This document shows positions 9,167 to 16,726 of a stretch of DNA of 64,000 nt, piece after piece. The stretch comes from Jejudonia soesokkakensis (GTDB taxonomy: Bacteria > Bacteroidota > Bacteroidia > Flavobacteriales > Flavobacteriaceae): NCBI RefSeq assembly GCF_042664795.1, contig NZ_JBHTBN010000007.1:65798-129797 (forward strand), read 5' to 3'. Position numbers and translations under genes: made by a program. The notes below the pieces were generated by a model. The model was not told the origin of the DNA. It searched no databases and saw nothing but the letters and a program-made list of their open reading frames with translations. Each line of letters begins with the position of its first letter. The first letter of the stretch is position 1.

Positions 9167-9182
9167 CAGTTTTTTTTAAAAT

Positions 9183-9208
9183 GGCAGGAAGATGGAAGTT
9201 AGAAGAGC
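9183..9208. repeat. Left GGAAG-type minirepeat block flanking the four-helix-bundle gene
   Basis: Contains GCAGGAAG (9184-9191) and GGAAGTTAGAAG (9194-9205) on the plus strand. The same words occur on the minus strand of the block at 9655-9690, so the two blocks are related and in opposite orientation around the gene at 9257-9619. Confidence 0.65.
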
Positions 9209-9256
9209 AAAATTAAAAATTTATTAAATTTGATATACTCCCCACTAAAAGTGATT

Positions 9257-9619
9257 ATGAGTTTTAAATTTGAAAAAATGATAATCTGGCAAAAAGCAAT
9301 GGATTTAGGTGAAGCAACAAATCTTTTAGCGGAAACATTTCCAAAGAAAGAAATCTATAACTTAAGTTCACAAATTAGGAGGGCAGGAGACTCTATAGCA
9401 TTAAATATCTCTGAAGGTTCCATTCTACAATCAGATCCAGAATTCAGAAAATTTTTAGGTTATGCTATTCGCTCTACTGCAGAAGTAGTAACTTGCCTCC
9501 ATAAAGCAAAACGAAGGAATTATTTTAATGAGTCTACCTTTGAATTGCATTATACTAATTGTTTTGATCTTATTAATATGTCTATTGCTTTTAGAAACAG
9601 ACTAAATCCTAAAAAATAG
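9257..9619 (+). CDS. Four-helix-bundle protein of the S23/IVS family
   Basis: 120 residues from the ATG at 9257 (MSFKFEKMIIWQKAMDL); an in-frame TTG at 9230 would add nine residues and is less likely. The family signature is clear: EKMIIWQKAMDL, LSSQIRRAGDSIALNISEGS, the fourth-helix FRNRLNP end, length about 115-125. Relatives are encoded inside intervening sequences of 23S rRNA in spirochaetes and as free-standing genes in Bacteroidota; the Avd protein of diversity-generating retroelements has the same fold, but no reverse transcriptase is near. GGAAG-type repeats flank the gene on both sides, suggesting it moves as a unit. Confidence 0.9.
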   Translation: MSFKFEKMIIWQKAMDLGEATNLLAETFPKKEIYNLSSQIRRAGDSIALNISEGSILQSDPEFRKFLGYAIRSTAEVVTCLHKAKRRNYFNESTFELHYTNCFDLINMSIAFRNRLNPKK

Positions 9620-9633
9620 TTTTAAATTTCAAA

Positions 9634-11286
9634 ATGCTCAAGTTAAAAAACAAAGTCGAGCTTCTGGCTTCCTGCTTCAAACTTCCAGTCATTAAAATTT
9701 TAAGTCTAGGGGCACTATTAGTATCCATAATATCTTGCACACAAACTAAAGATTATTACAATGAAAATCTCGTTTTTAGATATAATGAACATAGCAACAT
9801 TGCTTCATTAGATCCAGCTTTTGCAAGAAACCCCCAGATTATCTGGCCTACCAACCAACTCTATAATGGGTTACTGCAGTTAGATGATTCCTTGAATATT
9901 AAACCCGACATCGCAAAATCCTGGGAAATTAACGACAGTACTTCCACCTATACATTTACGTTACGTGACGATGTGTTTTTTCATAAGAATAAAGTCTTCG
10001 GAAGGGATTCAACTCGAAATGTAGTTGCACAGGATTTTGTGTATAGTTTTGATAGATTACTTTCCAGTGAAGTAGCCTCTCCCGGAAGTTGGGTGCTTCA
10101 AAATGTAGATTATTATAAAGCTGAGAATGATTCAACATTCGTCATCAAGCTAAAAAGTCCGTTTCCTGCGTTTTTAGGCCTTTTATCTATGCGATACTGC
10201 TCGGTAGTCCCAAAAGAAGCTGTAGAAGGGTATGGAAATTCTTTCCGAAGAAATCCTGTAGGCACTGGTCCGTTTCAATTTAAATTTTGGGAAGAAAATG
10301 TAAAATTGGTGCTTCGTAGAAATCCGTTGTACTTTGAAAAGGATCAAAATGGAGAGCAGCTCCCTTACCTAGAGGCCGTTGCGATTACTTTTTTGCCAGA
10401 CAAACAAAGTGAGTTTCTTCAGTTTGCGCAAGAAAAAATTGATATGGTATCTGGGCTTGACAATTCGTACAAAGATGAAATTATCACTACCACAGGAAAC
10501 CTTCAGCCTGCTTATTCCGAAAAATTTAAATTAATTACTACTCCCTATCTCAACACAGAGTATCTAGGGTTCTTTTTGGGCACTGAAACTTCAGAAATCA
10601 ATTCGAAAGCATTGCGACAGGCTGTTAACTACGGATTTGACAGAGAAAAAATGGTAAAATATCTTCGAAACGGAATGGGGTTTCCTGCTGTAAACGGATT
10701 TATTCCAAAAGGCTTAGCAGGGTTTGATGCTATTGAAGGGTATACCTATCAGCCAGAAAAAGCAAGGCAACTTATTGAACAATATAAAACTGAAACTGGG
10801 GATACAAGCCCCCAAATAACAATTGGCACCAATAGTCAATATCTGGATATTTGTGAATATATACAACGTGAACTGGAAAAACTGGGGCTTGATGTGATCA
10901 TTGATGTGGTTCCCCCTTCTACCCTTAGACAAATGAAGAGTAGTGGTGAATTGGATATTTTTAGAGCGAGTTGGGTAGCAGATTATCCCGATGCCGAAAA
11001 TTATTTATCACTCTTTTACAGTCCTAATTTTACACCAAACGGTCCTAACTATACGCATTATAAAAATGAAGTATTTGACAGCCTGTATCTAAAATCACAA
11101 AGCATATCTACGATAGACGACCGCAAAAAATTGTACACTAAAATGGACAGTATTGTAATTGCAGATGCTCCTATAGTACCTTTATATTATGATATGGCCA
11201 TACGGTTTGTCAATAAAAAAGTTACAGGTTTAGGGATTAATCCGCAAAATTTTCTGGTTTTAAAAAGAGTAAAAAAAGGTAAATAA
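9634..11286 (+). CDS. OppA/DppA-like extracytoplasmic substrate-binding lipoprotein (SBP family 5)
   Basis: 550 residues. After a lipobox (SIISC, Cys35) comes a full SBP_bac_5 protein: LDPAFARNPQ, an IWPTNQLYNGLLQ stretch, RDDVFFHKNKVF and the GTGPFQFK motif typical of peptide-binding proteins, ending in PIVPLYYDMAIRF. It should bind peptides or small solutes at the periplasmic face. No permease or ATPase gene is nearby, so it is an orphan that must work with DppBC/OppBC encoded elsewhere. The N-terminus is odd: residues 8-19 come from the repeat at 9655-9690, which creates a second lipobox-like LLASC at residues 10-14. Confidence 0.9.
   Translation: MLKLKNKVELLASCFKLPVIKILSLGALLVSIISCTQTKDYYNENLVFRYNEHSNIASLDPAFARNPQIIWPTNQLYNGLLQLDDSLNIKPDIAKSWEINDSTSTYTFTLRDDVFFHKNKVFGRDSTRNVVAQDFVYSFDRLLSSEVASPGSWVLQNVDYYKAENDSTFVIKLKSPFPAFLGLLSMRYCSVVPKEAVEGYGNSFRRNPVGTGPFQFKFWEENVKLVLRRNPLYFEKDQNGEQLPYLEAVAITFLPDKQSEFLQFAQEKIDMVSGLDNSYKDEIITTTGNLQPAYSEKFKLITTPYLNTEYLGFFLGTETSEINSKALRQAVNYGFDREKMVKYLRNGMGFPAVNGFIPKGLAGFDAIEGYTYQPEKARQLIEQYKTETGDTSPQITIGTNSQYLDICEYIQRELEKLGLDVIIDVVPPSTLRQMKSSGELDIFRASWVADYPDAENYLSLFYSPNFTPNGPNYTHYKNEVFDSLYLKSQSISTIDDRKKLYTKMDSIVIADAPIVPLYYDMAIRFVNKKVTGLGINPQNFLVLKRVKKGK
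9655..9690. repeat. Right GGAAG-type minirepeat block, inside the next gene's signal peptide
   Basis: CTTCCTGC (9668-9675) and CTTCAAACTTCC (9675-9686) are the reverse complements of the words in the left block, with one mismatch in the 12-mer. The block lies within the first codons of the substrate-binding protein gene and encodes about residues 8-19 of it. Confidence 0.65.
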
Positions 11287-11352
11287 GGTGTGTGGTTAAT
11301 TTTTTGGAACAATTTGTGTTTCAGAAAATAATAAATTTAAACACACTATCTT

Positions 11353-11715
11353 ATGAAAACCGATACGTATACTAAAGTAATTTTAACCATCATTGCTGTT
11401 TGCTTAACACTAAACGTGCTAAAAGATTTTGAAATTTTACCGAAAGCATATGCAACTGAGTTTGAAAACAACTTAGAAATCCCAATTGATTATAAACTTG
11501 TTCCCGTAAATGCTTCAACTACTATGGATGTTCGCATTGTCGATATTGCTACCTATGACGAATTAAATGTAAATCTAAAAAGTGTAGATACGTATGACGA
11601 GGTAAAAGTAAACCTGAAAAGTATTGACACCAGTGATGAGTTGGATGTTAATATTGATGAAGTTGGAGGAAGTTATTTGGGTGCTGGAGGTGCAATTAAA
11701 GTAAAAACCGACTGA
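11353..11715 (+). CDS. Uncharacterised signal-anchored protein with three 13-residue repeats
   Basis: 120 residues. One N-terminal hydrophobic segment (about 8-22) serves as signal or anchor. The second half holds three consecutive imperfect 13-residue units: TYDELNVNLKSVD, TYDEVKVNLKSID and TSDELDVNIDEVG, which read as alternating turn and beta-strand. The end is Gly-rich (SYLGAGGAIKVKTD). I do not recognise a characterised family; similar short proteins are annotated hypothetical in Flavobacteria. It has its own gap upstream and is convergent with the NADH dehydrogenase gene one base away. Confidence 0.65.
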   Translation: MKTDTYTKVILTIIAVCLTLNVLKDFEILPKAYATEFENNLEIPIDYKLVPVNASTTMDVRIVDIATYDELNVNLKSVDTYDEVKVNLKSIDTSDELDVNIDEVGGSYLGAGGAIKVKTD

Positions 11716-11716
11716 T

Positions 11717-12991
11717 TTATTTTTTCTTAAAAGGCCTTATAATTAACCGTGCAGCACGATCGTAATTGATATAATTATAGGTCCAATTGAAAAAAGTAAT
11801 TACGCGATTACGAAAACCAACTAAAAAAAATAAATGAATAAACATCCATAAAAACCAGGCCAAGGGACCTCCAAAATTAAGTTTTTTAATATCCACAACA
11901 GCTTTATTACGGCCAACGGTAGCCATCGTCCCTTTATTAAAATAGTCAAATGGCTTTAACTCTTCATTAGCCAATAGCCGCTTAAAATTTTCACCCAAAT
12001 GTTTTCCCTGCTGTATGGCTGGTTGGGCAACTTGCGGATGGCCCTCTGGAAAATCCTTCGTATTCATTAATGCGATATCTCCTAATGCAAAAATGGTGTC
12101 ATACCCCACTACCCTATTAAAACTATCCACTTGATATCTGTTAGGTTTTTCTAGCAATGCTTCGCCATTTAATCCTTGTACTGGAGCGCCTGTAACCCCA
12201 GCCGCCCAAATAAATGTAGCCGTTCTAAAATTTTTACCATCTTTTGTTTTAACTAAGGTACCATCATAGTCCTCTATGAGTGTGTTTAGATGAACTTTTA
12301 CCCTTAGCTTCTCCAGATATTTTTGTGCATTTTTTGAAGATTTTTTACTCATGGGCGGCAAAACACGGTCTGACCCCTCGACAAGATGCACATTCATTTC
12401 TTCTTCTTCTAATTCTGGATAATCATGCTCTAAAATGCCTTTTCGAAACTCTGCCAAGGCACCAGCTAGCTCTACCCCGGTAGGACCAGCTCCAGCGATG
12501 ACAAAATTAAGTAGTCGCTCCCGTTCTTTCGGATCTTCGCTAATATCTGCTTCTTCAATATTTTGGAGCATCAAACTGCGAATATTAAGCGCCTGAGGAA
12601 CTGTCTTCATTGGCATACTGTTCGATTCTATATTTTTGTTTCCGAAGTAATTGGTACGTGTCCCTGTTGCGATTACCAAATAATCATATGTCAATTCGCC
12701 TATAGAAGTTGTAATTTTCTTTTCTGAAGGAGCAATCTCTAGTACATCCGCCATTCTGAAGTGAAAATTCTTATGGTTTCTGAAAATTTTCCGAAGCGGA
12801 TATGCAATCGAATCAGGTTCTAAGCCAGCAGTGGAAACCTGATAAAGTAATGGCTGAAACGTATGATAATTATGCCTGTCAAAAAGTACTATCTGTACCT
12901 TTAATTTTTTTAGTTGTTTGATAAGCGAAATACCTGCAAAACCTCCACCTATAACAATAACTCGAGGATGTGTTGAAGAGGGAATATTCAT
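11717..12991 (-). CDS. Type II NADH:quinone oxidoreductase (NDH-2-like)
   Basis: 424 residues. Two dinucleotide-binding folds: an FAD site starting VIGGGFAGISLIKQL and an NAD(P)H site at VIAGAGPTGVELAGALAEF; the second FAD contact is YDTIFALGDIAL and AQPAIQQG follows. The C-terminal hydrophobic stretch (PLAWFLWMFIHLFFLVGFRNR) is the membrane-association region seen in NDH-2 of Bacteroidota. It would oxidise NADH and reduce menaquinone without proton pumping. A TATTTTTG box lies on its strand at 13007-13014. Family members can also be sulfide:quinone-like, but no extra Cys pair is seen. Confidence 0.9.
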   Translation of the reverse strand: MNIPSSTHPRVIVIGGGFAGISLIKQLKKLKVQIVLFDRHNYHTFQPLLYQVSTAGLEPDSIAYPLRKIFRNHKNFHFRMADVLEIAPSEKKITTSIGELTYDYLVIATGTRTNYFGNKNIESNSMPMKTVPQALNIRSLMLQNIEEADISEDPKERERLLNFVIAGAGPTGVELAGALAEFRKGILEHDYPELEEEEMNVHLVEGSDRVLPPMSKKSSKNAQKYLEKLRVKVHLNTLIEDYDGTLVKTKDGKNFRTATFIWAAGVTGAPVQGLNGEALLEKPNRYQVDSFNRVVGYDTIFALGDIALMNTKDFPEGHPQVAQPAIQQGKHLGENFKRLLANEELKPFDYFNKGTMATVGRNKAVVDIKKLNFGGPLAWFLWMFIHLFFLVGFRNRVITFFNWTYNYINYDRAARLIIRPFKKK

Positions 12992-13006
12992 AGAAAGACG
13001 TTTCTA

Positions 13007-13014
13007 CAAAAATA
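13007..13014 (-). promoter_or_regulatory. NDH-2 gene -7 box
   Basis: TATTTTTG on the minus strand, 15 bases upstream of the start codon, fits TAnnTTTG. No matching -33 TTG at 19 bases is seen. Confidence 0.4.
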
Positions 13015-13102
13015 CATAATTGAAGGCTGGCATAGATTAATTTTAGGTATTTTGTAACAAAGAAAGAACTCTTCACACTAACGTAATAACTATCAATCAA
13101 CC

Positions 13103-13597
13103 TTGAACAAAGAACTAGAACATAGTTTTGTAACGCAGCTAGAAGCTAATCAAAACATTGTGCATAAAATTTGTCGTTTATACACCAATGACAATGATGC
13201 ACATAATGATTTGTTTCAGGAAATTACAATCCAATTATGGAAAGCATTTCCTAAGTTTCGTGGCGACTCTAAATTTAGCACTTGGATGTATCGTGTAGCA
13301 CTTAACACAGCTATTACATTATACCGAAAGTCAAAACGAAGGGTTCAAACTCAGGATTTTGAAGGAGTTAGTTTTAAAATTTCTTCGGAAGAATATGACG
13401 ATACTGTGGAAGAGCAATTAAAATTAATGTACAGCGCGGTTAAAACGTTAAATGATATTGATAAGGCGCTGGTATTCTTGTATCTGGAAAATAAAAATTA
13501 TAAAGAAATTTCTGAAACTCTAGGAATTAGCGAAGTGAATTCACGGGTAAAGATGAACCGAATTAAGGAAAAATTGAGAAAAATACTAAATCCGTAA
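13103..13597 (+). CDS. ECF-type RNA polymerase sigma factor
   Basis: 164 residues. Region 2 is seen as NDLFQEITIQLWKAFPKFRGDSKFSTWMYRVALNTAIT (cut here in description only) around residues 35-75, and region 4 as YKEISETLGISEVNSRVKMNRIKEKLR near the C-terminus. Size and spacing are those of extracytoplasmic-function factors. The start is a TTG at 13103; no upstream ATG is in frame. The next gene begins four bases after the stop and encodes a membrane protein, the usual place for an anti-sigma factor. Confidence 0.88.
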   Translation: MNKELEHSFVTQLEANQNIVHKICRLYTNDNDAHNDLFQEITIQLWKAFPKFRGDSKFSTWMYRVALNTAITLYRKSKRRVQTQDFEGVSFKISSEEYDDTVEEQLKLMYSAVKTLNDIDKALVFLYLENKNYKEISETLGISEVNSRVKMNRIKEKLRKILNP

Positions 13598-13601
13598 TGC
13601 T

Positions 13602-14246
13602 ATGGATGAATTAGAATTATTAAAAGAAAGATGGCAAACTAGAGAGCAGGAGCTCCCTTCATTGTCGTATAAAGATATCTACGGAATGTTATTAAAAAAG
13701 TCTTCTTCTATTGTGAAGTGGATCTTTTTAATTAGTGTAATCGAGCTCGCATTTTGGGTGAGCATGACTTTTTTCCTTCCTGAAACTGGAAAAGAATTTT
13801 ATGCTGAAATGGGACTTAAAAATATTATGGTTGCCCTTACGGTATTTAATTATACAGTTATGGCTTTCTTTATTTACCTGTTTTATAAAAACCATAGAGC
13901 CATTAAAGTCACAGATTCTGCCAAGGATTTAATGAAAAACATTTTAAAAACTCGAAAAACTGTTCGCTATTTTGTAATTTTTAATGTAGGAGTGACTGGG
14001 CTTATGTTACTTATCTTCAATATTTACTTCTATCTAGAAAAAGATAAACTCAACAATATATTATCTGGAATGGAAGGGTATAATTCGTTACCTCCCAATG
14101 ATGTAACTACTGTATTCTTTGTTGCTCAAATTGTAGTTGGCGTAGTGATGTTAGGGTTGCTTATGCTCATCTATTGGTTAATCTATGGAATGCTTCTTAA
14201 AAGATTGAATAGAAATTACAATGAACTAAAAAAGATAGAGGTCTAG
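13602..14246 (+). CDS. Four-helix membrane protein downstream of the sigma factor, candidate anti-sigma factor
   Basis: 214 residues. A soluble N-terminal part of about 35 residues (MDELELLKERWQTREQELPS) precedes four membrane segments (about 39-60, 75-96, 120-145 and 168-195). The first ~35 residues are in the cytosol if the helices are placed in the usual way, giving an arrangement like a small anti-sigma factor, though no zinc-binding HxxxCxxC motif is present. The four-base gap to the ECF sigma gene implies cotranscription. Function is inferred from context only; the 3' end overlaps the convergent SRPBCC gene by four bases. Confidence 0.7.
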   Translation: MDELELLKERWQTREQELPSLSYKDIYGMLLKKSSSIVKWIFLISVIELAFWVSMTFFLPETGKEFYAEMGLKNIMVALTVFNYTVMAFFIYLFYKNHRAIKVTDSAKDLMKNILKTRKTVRYFVIFNVGVTGLMLLIFNIYFYLEKDKLNNILSGMEGYNSLPPNDVTTVFFVAQIVVGVVMLGLLMLIYWLIYGMLLKRLNRNYNELKKIEV

Positions 14247-14782
14247 TTTTCAAGAATTCTCTTTAACTCGCTAAGTCCTTCTTCAAAATCTTTTCCTACT
14301 GCTTTGTCCATATTAAAAAATAAACCAAAAACATTTGCAGGAATTTTATGAGTTCCTTCAAATCCCCAAGTGACCTCGGTTTTTTCTGGATTGATCTCAG
14401 TAAGAATAAAGAATCCGTTGCTTTTAGACTTCCAAGGTTTAAAGAAGCGAAGTTCACTATCAATACGGGTAGGAGACACAAGAAATTTGATTTCCTGTTC
14501 TCCACTTCCTACTTGTTTGTGATTACTATCCCATTTTGATATAAATCCAACCTCTCCATCGGTACCTATATAAGTCTGCTTCATTTCTGGGTCTCTTTTT
14601 TTCCAAGGAGACCACTCATCCTGATTTTTAATAAAACGCAAATACTTGTAAATTTCTTTGACTGGTCTTTTAATAATCATACTTCGTTCTACATGATATT
14701 TTTTTGGAGCAATAAGAGCTAAAAGGATTATGGCGACAACAACTATGGCTACCACCATACCAATAATTGTAAGTATATACAT
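14243..14782 (-). CDS. SRPBCC (START-like) family protein with N-terminal membrane anchor
   Basis: 179 residues. An N-terminal hydrophobic helix (about 2-26) anchors a SRPBCC domain that begins YHVERSMIIKRPVKEIYKYL and contains the DEWSPWKKRDP and GEQEIKFL strands and a C-terminal long helix (DKAVGKDFEEGLSELKRIL). This fold forms a hydrophobic pocket for lipids or other ligands; the polyketide-cyclase label often given to it says nothing specific. Ligand unknown. Monocistronic. Confidence 0.8.
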   Translation of the reverse strand: MYILTIIGMVVAIVVVAIILLALIAPKKYHVERSMIIKRPVKEIYKYLRFIKNQDEWSPWKKRDPEMKQTYIGTDGEVGFISKWDSNHKQVGSGEQEIKFLVSPTRIDSELRFFKPWKSKSNGFFILTEINPEKTEVTWGFEGTHKIPANVFGLFFNMDKAVGKDFEEGLSELKRILEN

Positions 14783-14839
14783 TCTAATTAAGTTGAAATT
14801 GTTTAGGTAAAGCTACAAAAAATAACGATTTCCTAAATA

Positions 14840-14869
14840 AAAAAAGGTGCCTTTGAAGACACCTTTTTA
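14840..14869 (-). terminator. Terminator after the M43 protease gene
   Basis: AAAAAGGTG and CACCTTTTT flank a short loop. On the minus strand the stem runs into T-rich sequence; the upstream gene on that strand is the metalloprotease ending at 14886. Confidence 0.75.
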
Positions 14870-14885
14870 CTAATGTTTAAACTAT

Positions 14886-15950
14886 TTAAGGTATAAATGA
14901 ATCTCGGGGTCCACCTGCTAAGAAAATGGTTCGCATTCTGGTTTTTTGACCTTCAGAAAACATTTGCATACAAGCATCGTCTACATAATCCATATAATTC
15001 ATACTCATATCATTTGAGCGACAGTTGTTAACTGGATAATTTGGACAGCCATAGTTTGGTGCATCAGACTTAGGTGTATCATTAACAAAATCATCTCTGT
15101 TACATCTACCGTCACCCCAAATATGTCTTAAGTTTAGCCAGTGTCCTACTTCATGTGTTGCTGTTCTACCTTTATCAAATGGTGCAGAAACAAATCCTGT
15201 TGTGCCGAAAAATTGTGGACCAACTACGACACCATCTGTAGCAGAATTACCGCCTGGAAATTGAGCATACCCTAAGATTCCACCTCCTATGTTACACACC
15301 CATATATTTAATTTGGTATTGGGTGAAACTGCATCAGAACCCCCATTTGATGAGAATTTCATAGCATCATTTGTGCCCCAAGACGTTCTCGTAGAAGACA
15401 CTCTAATTACTTGATCTAAAGTAAAGTTTACATCTACATCTGCAATTAATGAACTAAACTCTGATGGAACCTGATTAAGATCACTATTTGATTTATTGAA
15501 ATCAGCATTCAACACATTAATTTGACTAGTAATTTGTTGGTCTGAAATATTCTGATTGGCATTATTATATATTACATGAACTACAACAGGAATGGTAATC
15601 GCACCTAAATTGTCACCTGTTGGATCTGGGTCTGGATCTCCACCGCCACTATTCCCATTGCCATTACCGTTCCCATTTCCAGGGGGTCTACTTTGTATTT
15701 GAGCTTGAATGCGTGTAAATTCTTCAATTTCATACATTCTTTGAATTAATTCTGGGTTTTCAGAAATCTGTCTGTTAAGGACTTCCATAGAATGACATTG
15801 ACGACCCTGTTCAGCTGATGGGGTTTCTTCTATAGTTAATCGAAAATCGCTCATATCGATTTGATTTTCAAGATTTTCTTCTTGGGGATCATTTTCACAT
15901 GCTGTGAAAGTTAGTGCTGCAAGCGATGCATACATTATTAGTTTTCTCAT
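14886..15950 (-). CDS. M43 (pappalysin-like) zinc metalloprotease lipoprotein
   Basis: 354 residues. The signal peptide ends in a lipobox (LTFTAC, Cys18). The zinc site is HEVGHWLNLRH (His266, Glu267, His270, His276), followed by the met-turn region MSMNYMDY (Met320), the arrangement of cytophagalysin-type M43B proteases. Paired cysteines in the C-terminal third should form disulfides. Between residues 89 and 113 is a linker of alternating Asn-Gly then Asp-Pro repeats that separates the anchored pro-region from the catalytic domain. A surface-exposed, degradative protease is the natural reading. It has no T9SS sorting domain, so it relies on lipoprotein export. Confidence 0.93.
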   Translation of the reverse strand: MRKLIMYASLAALTFTACENDPQEENLENQIDMSDFRLTIEETPSAEQGRQCHSMEVLNRQISENPELIQRMYEIEEFTRIQAQIQSRPPGNGNGNGNGNSGGGDPDPDPTGDNLGAITIPVVVHVIYNNANQNISDQQITSQINVLNADFNKSNSDLNQVPSEFSSLIADVDVNFTLDQVIRVSSTRTSWGTNDAMKFSSNGGSDAVSPNTKLNIWVCNIGGGILGYAQFPGGNSATDGVVVGPQFFGTTGFVSAPFDKGRTATHEVGHWLNLRHIWGDGRCNRDDFVNDTPKSDAPNYGCPNYPVNNCRSNDMSMNYMDYVDDACMQMFSEGQKTRMRTIFLAGGPRDSFIP

Positions 15951-16042
15951 AAAAAATTAGGTTTTTGTTATTAAAATTAAATTATTGTTAAATATATATT
16001 AAGTAAATTAATAAAAAGGATATAAATTAATTTTTTTACAAA

Positions 16043-16726
16043 ATGAAAATAGTAGTACTCACAGGAGCCGGAATTAGTGCAGAGAGTGGTTTAAAAACAT
16101 TTAGAGATAGTAACGGTCTTTGGGAAGGACATGATGTATTATCTGTTGCTTCTCCAGAAGGTTATGCAAACAATCCAGAACTTGTTTTGGATTTTTATAA
16201 TAAACGTCGTCAACAATTACTGGAAGTAACACCTAATATTGCCCATAAAGCTTTAGCTGCATTAGAGAAAGAACACGATGTTGTGATCATTACTCAAAAT
16301 GTAGACGATCTACACGAAAGAGCAGGCAGTAATCATGTGATTCATTTACATGGGGAGTTGTTAAAAGTACGGAGCACCTTTGATGAAAACTTAGTATTGG
16401 ATTGGAAAGAGGATCTTAATCTGGGGGATTTTTGTGAACATAACCACCAATTGCGTCCACATATTGTATGGTTTGGAGAAGCAGTTCCTATGTTAGATAT
16501 TGCTATCGAGCAGGTAGAAAATGCAGATATTATAATTATTGTAGGAACATCTATGCAAGTATATCCAGCGGCTGATCTTATACAATACGCTCCTTACGAC
16601 TCTCAAATCTATTTTGTGGATCCCAATCCCTCTATTGCTTCCAGCAAACAAATTAAAGTCTATGCCGAAAAAGCAACTACAGGAGTCCCTAAAGTTGTAG
16701 CGAATATAAATGCTTTGGAAGGATGA
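16043..16726 (+). CDS. cobB: SIR2-family NAD-dependent protein deacylase without zinc cysteines
   Basis: 227 residues. NAD-binding motifs GAGISAESGLKTFRD and QNVDDLHERAG are complete, and His103 in HLHG is the catalytic base. Tyr52 and Arg55 (FYNKRR) match the pair that binds the acid group of succinyl- or malonyl-lysine in SIRT5 and CobB, so desuccinylase activity is likely. The region that normally has two CxxC zinc pairs (residues about 108-135) holds only one Cys (131). To my knowledge this shortened form is common in Bacteroidota. Its stop overlaps the next start as ATGA. Confidence 0.92.
   Translation: MKIVVLTGAGISAESGLKTFRDSNGLWEGHDVLSVASPEGYANNPELVLDFYNKRRQQLLEVTPNIAHKALAALEKEHDVVIITQNVDDLHERAGSNHVIHLHGELLKVRSTFDENLVLDWKEDLNLGDFCEHNHQLRPHIVWFGEAVPMLDIAIEQVENADIIIIVGTSMQVYPAADLIQYAPYDSQIYFVDPNPSIASSKQIKVYAEKATTGVPKVVANINALEG

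Noticed and set aside
9230..9256. TTG start of the four-helix-bundle gene
   Set aside because: The ATG at 9257 gives the usual family N-terminus; the extra residues are in the spacer next to the repeat.
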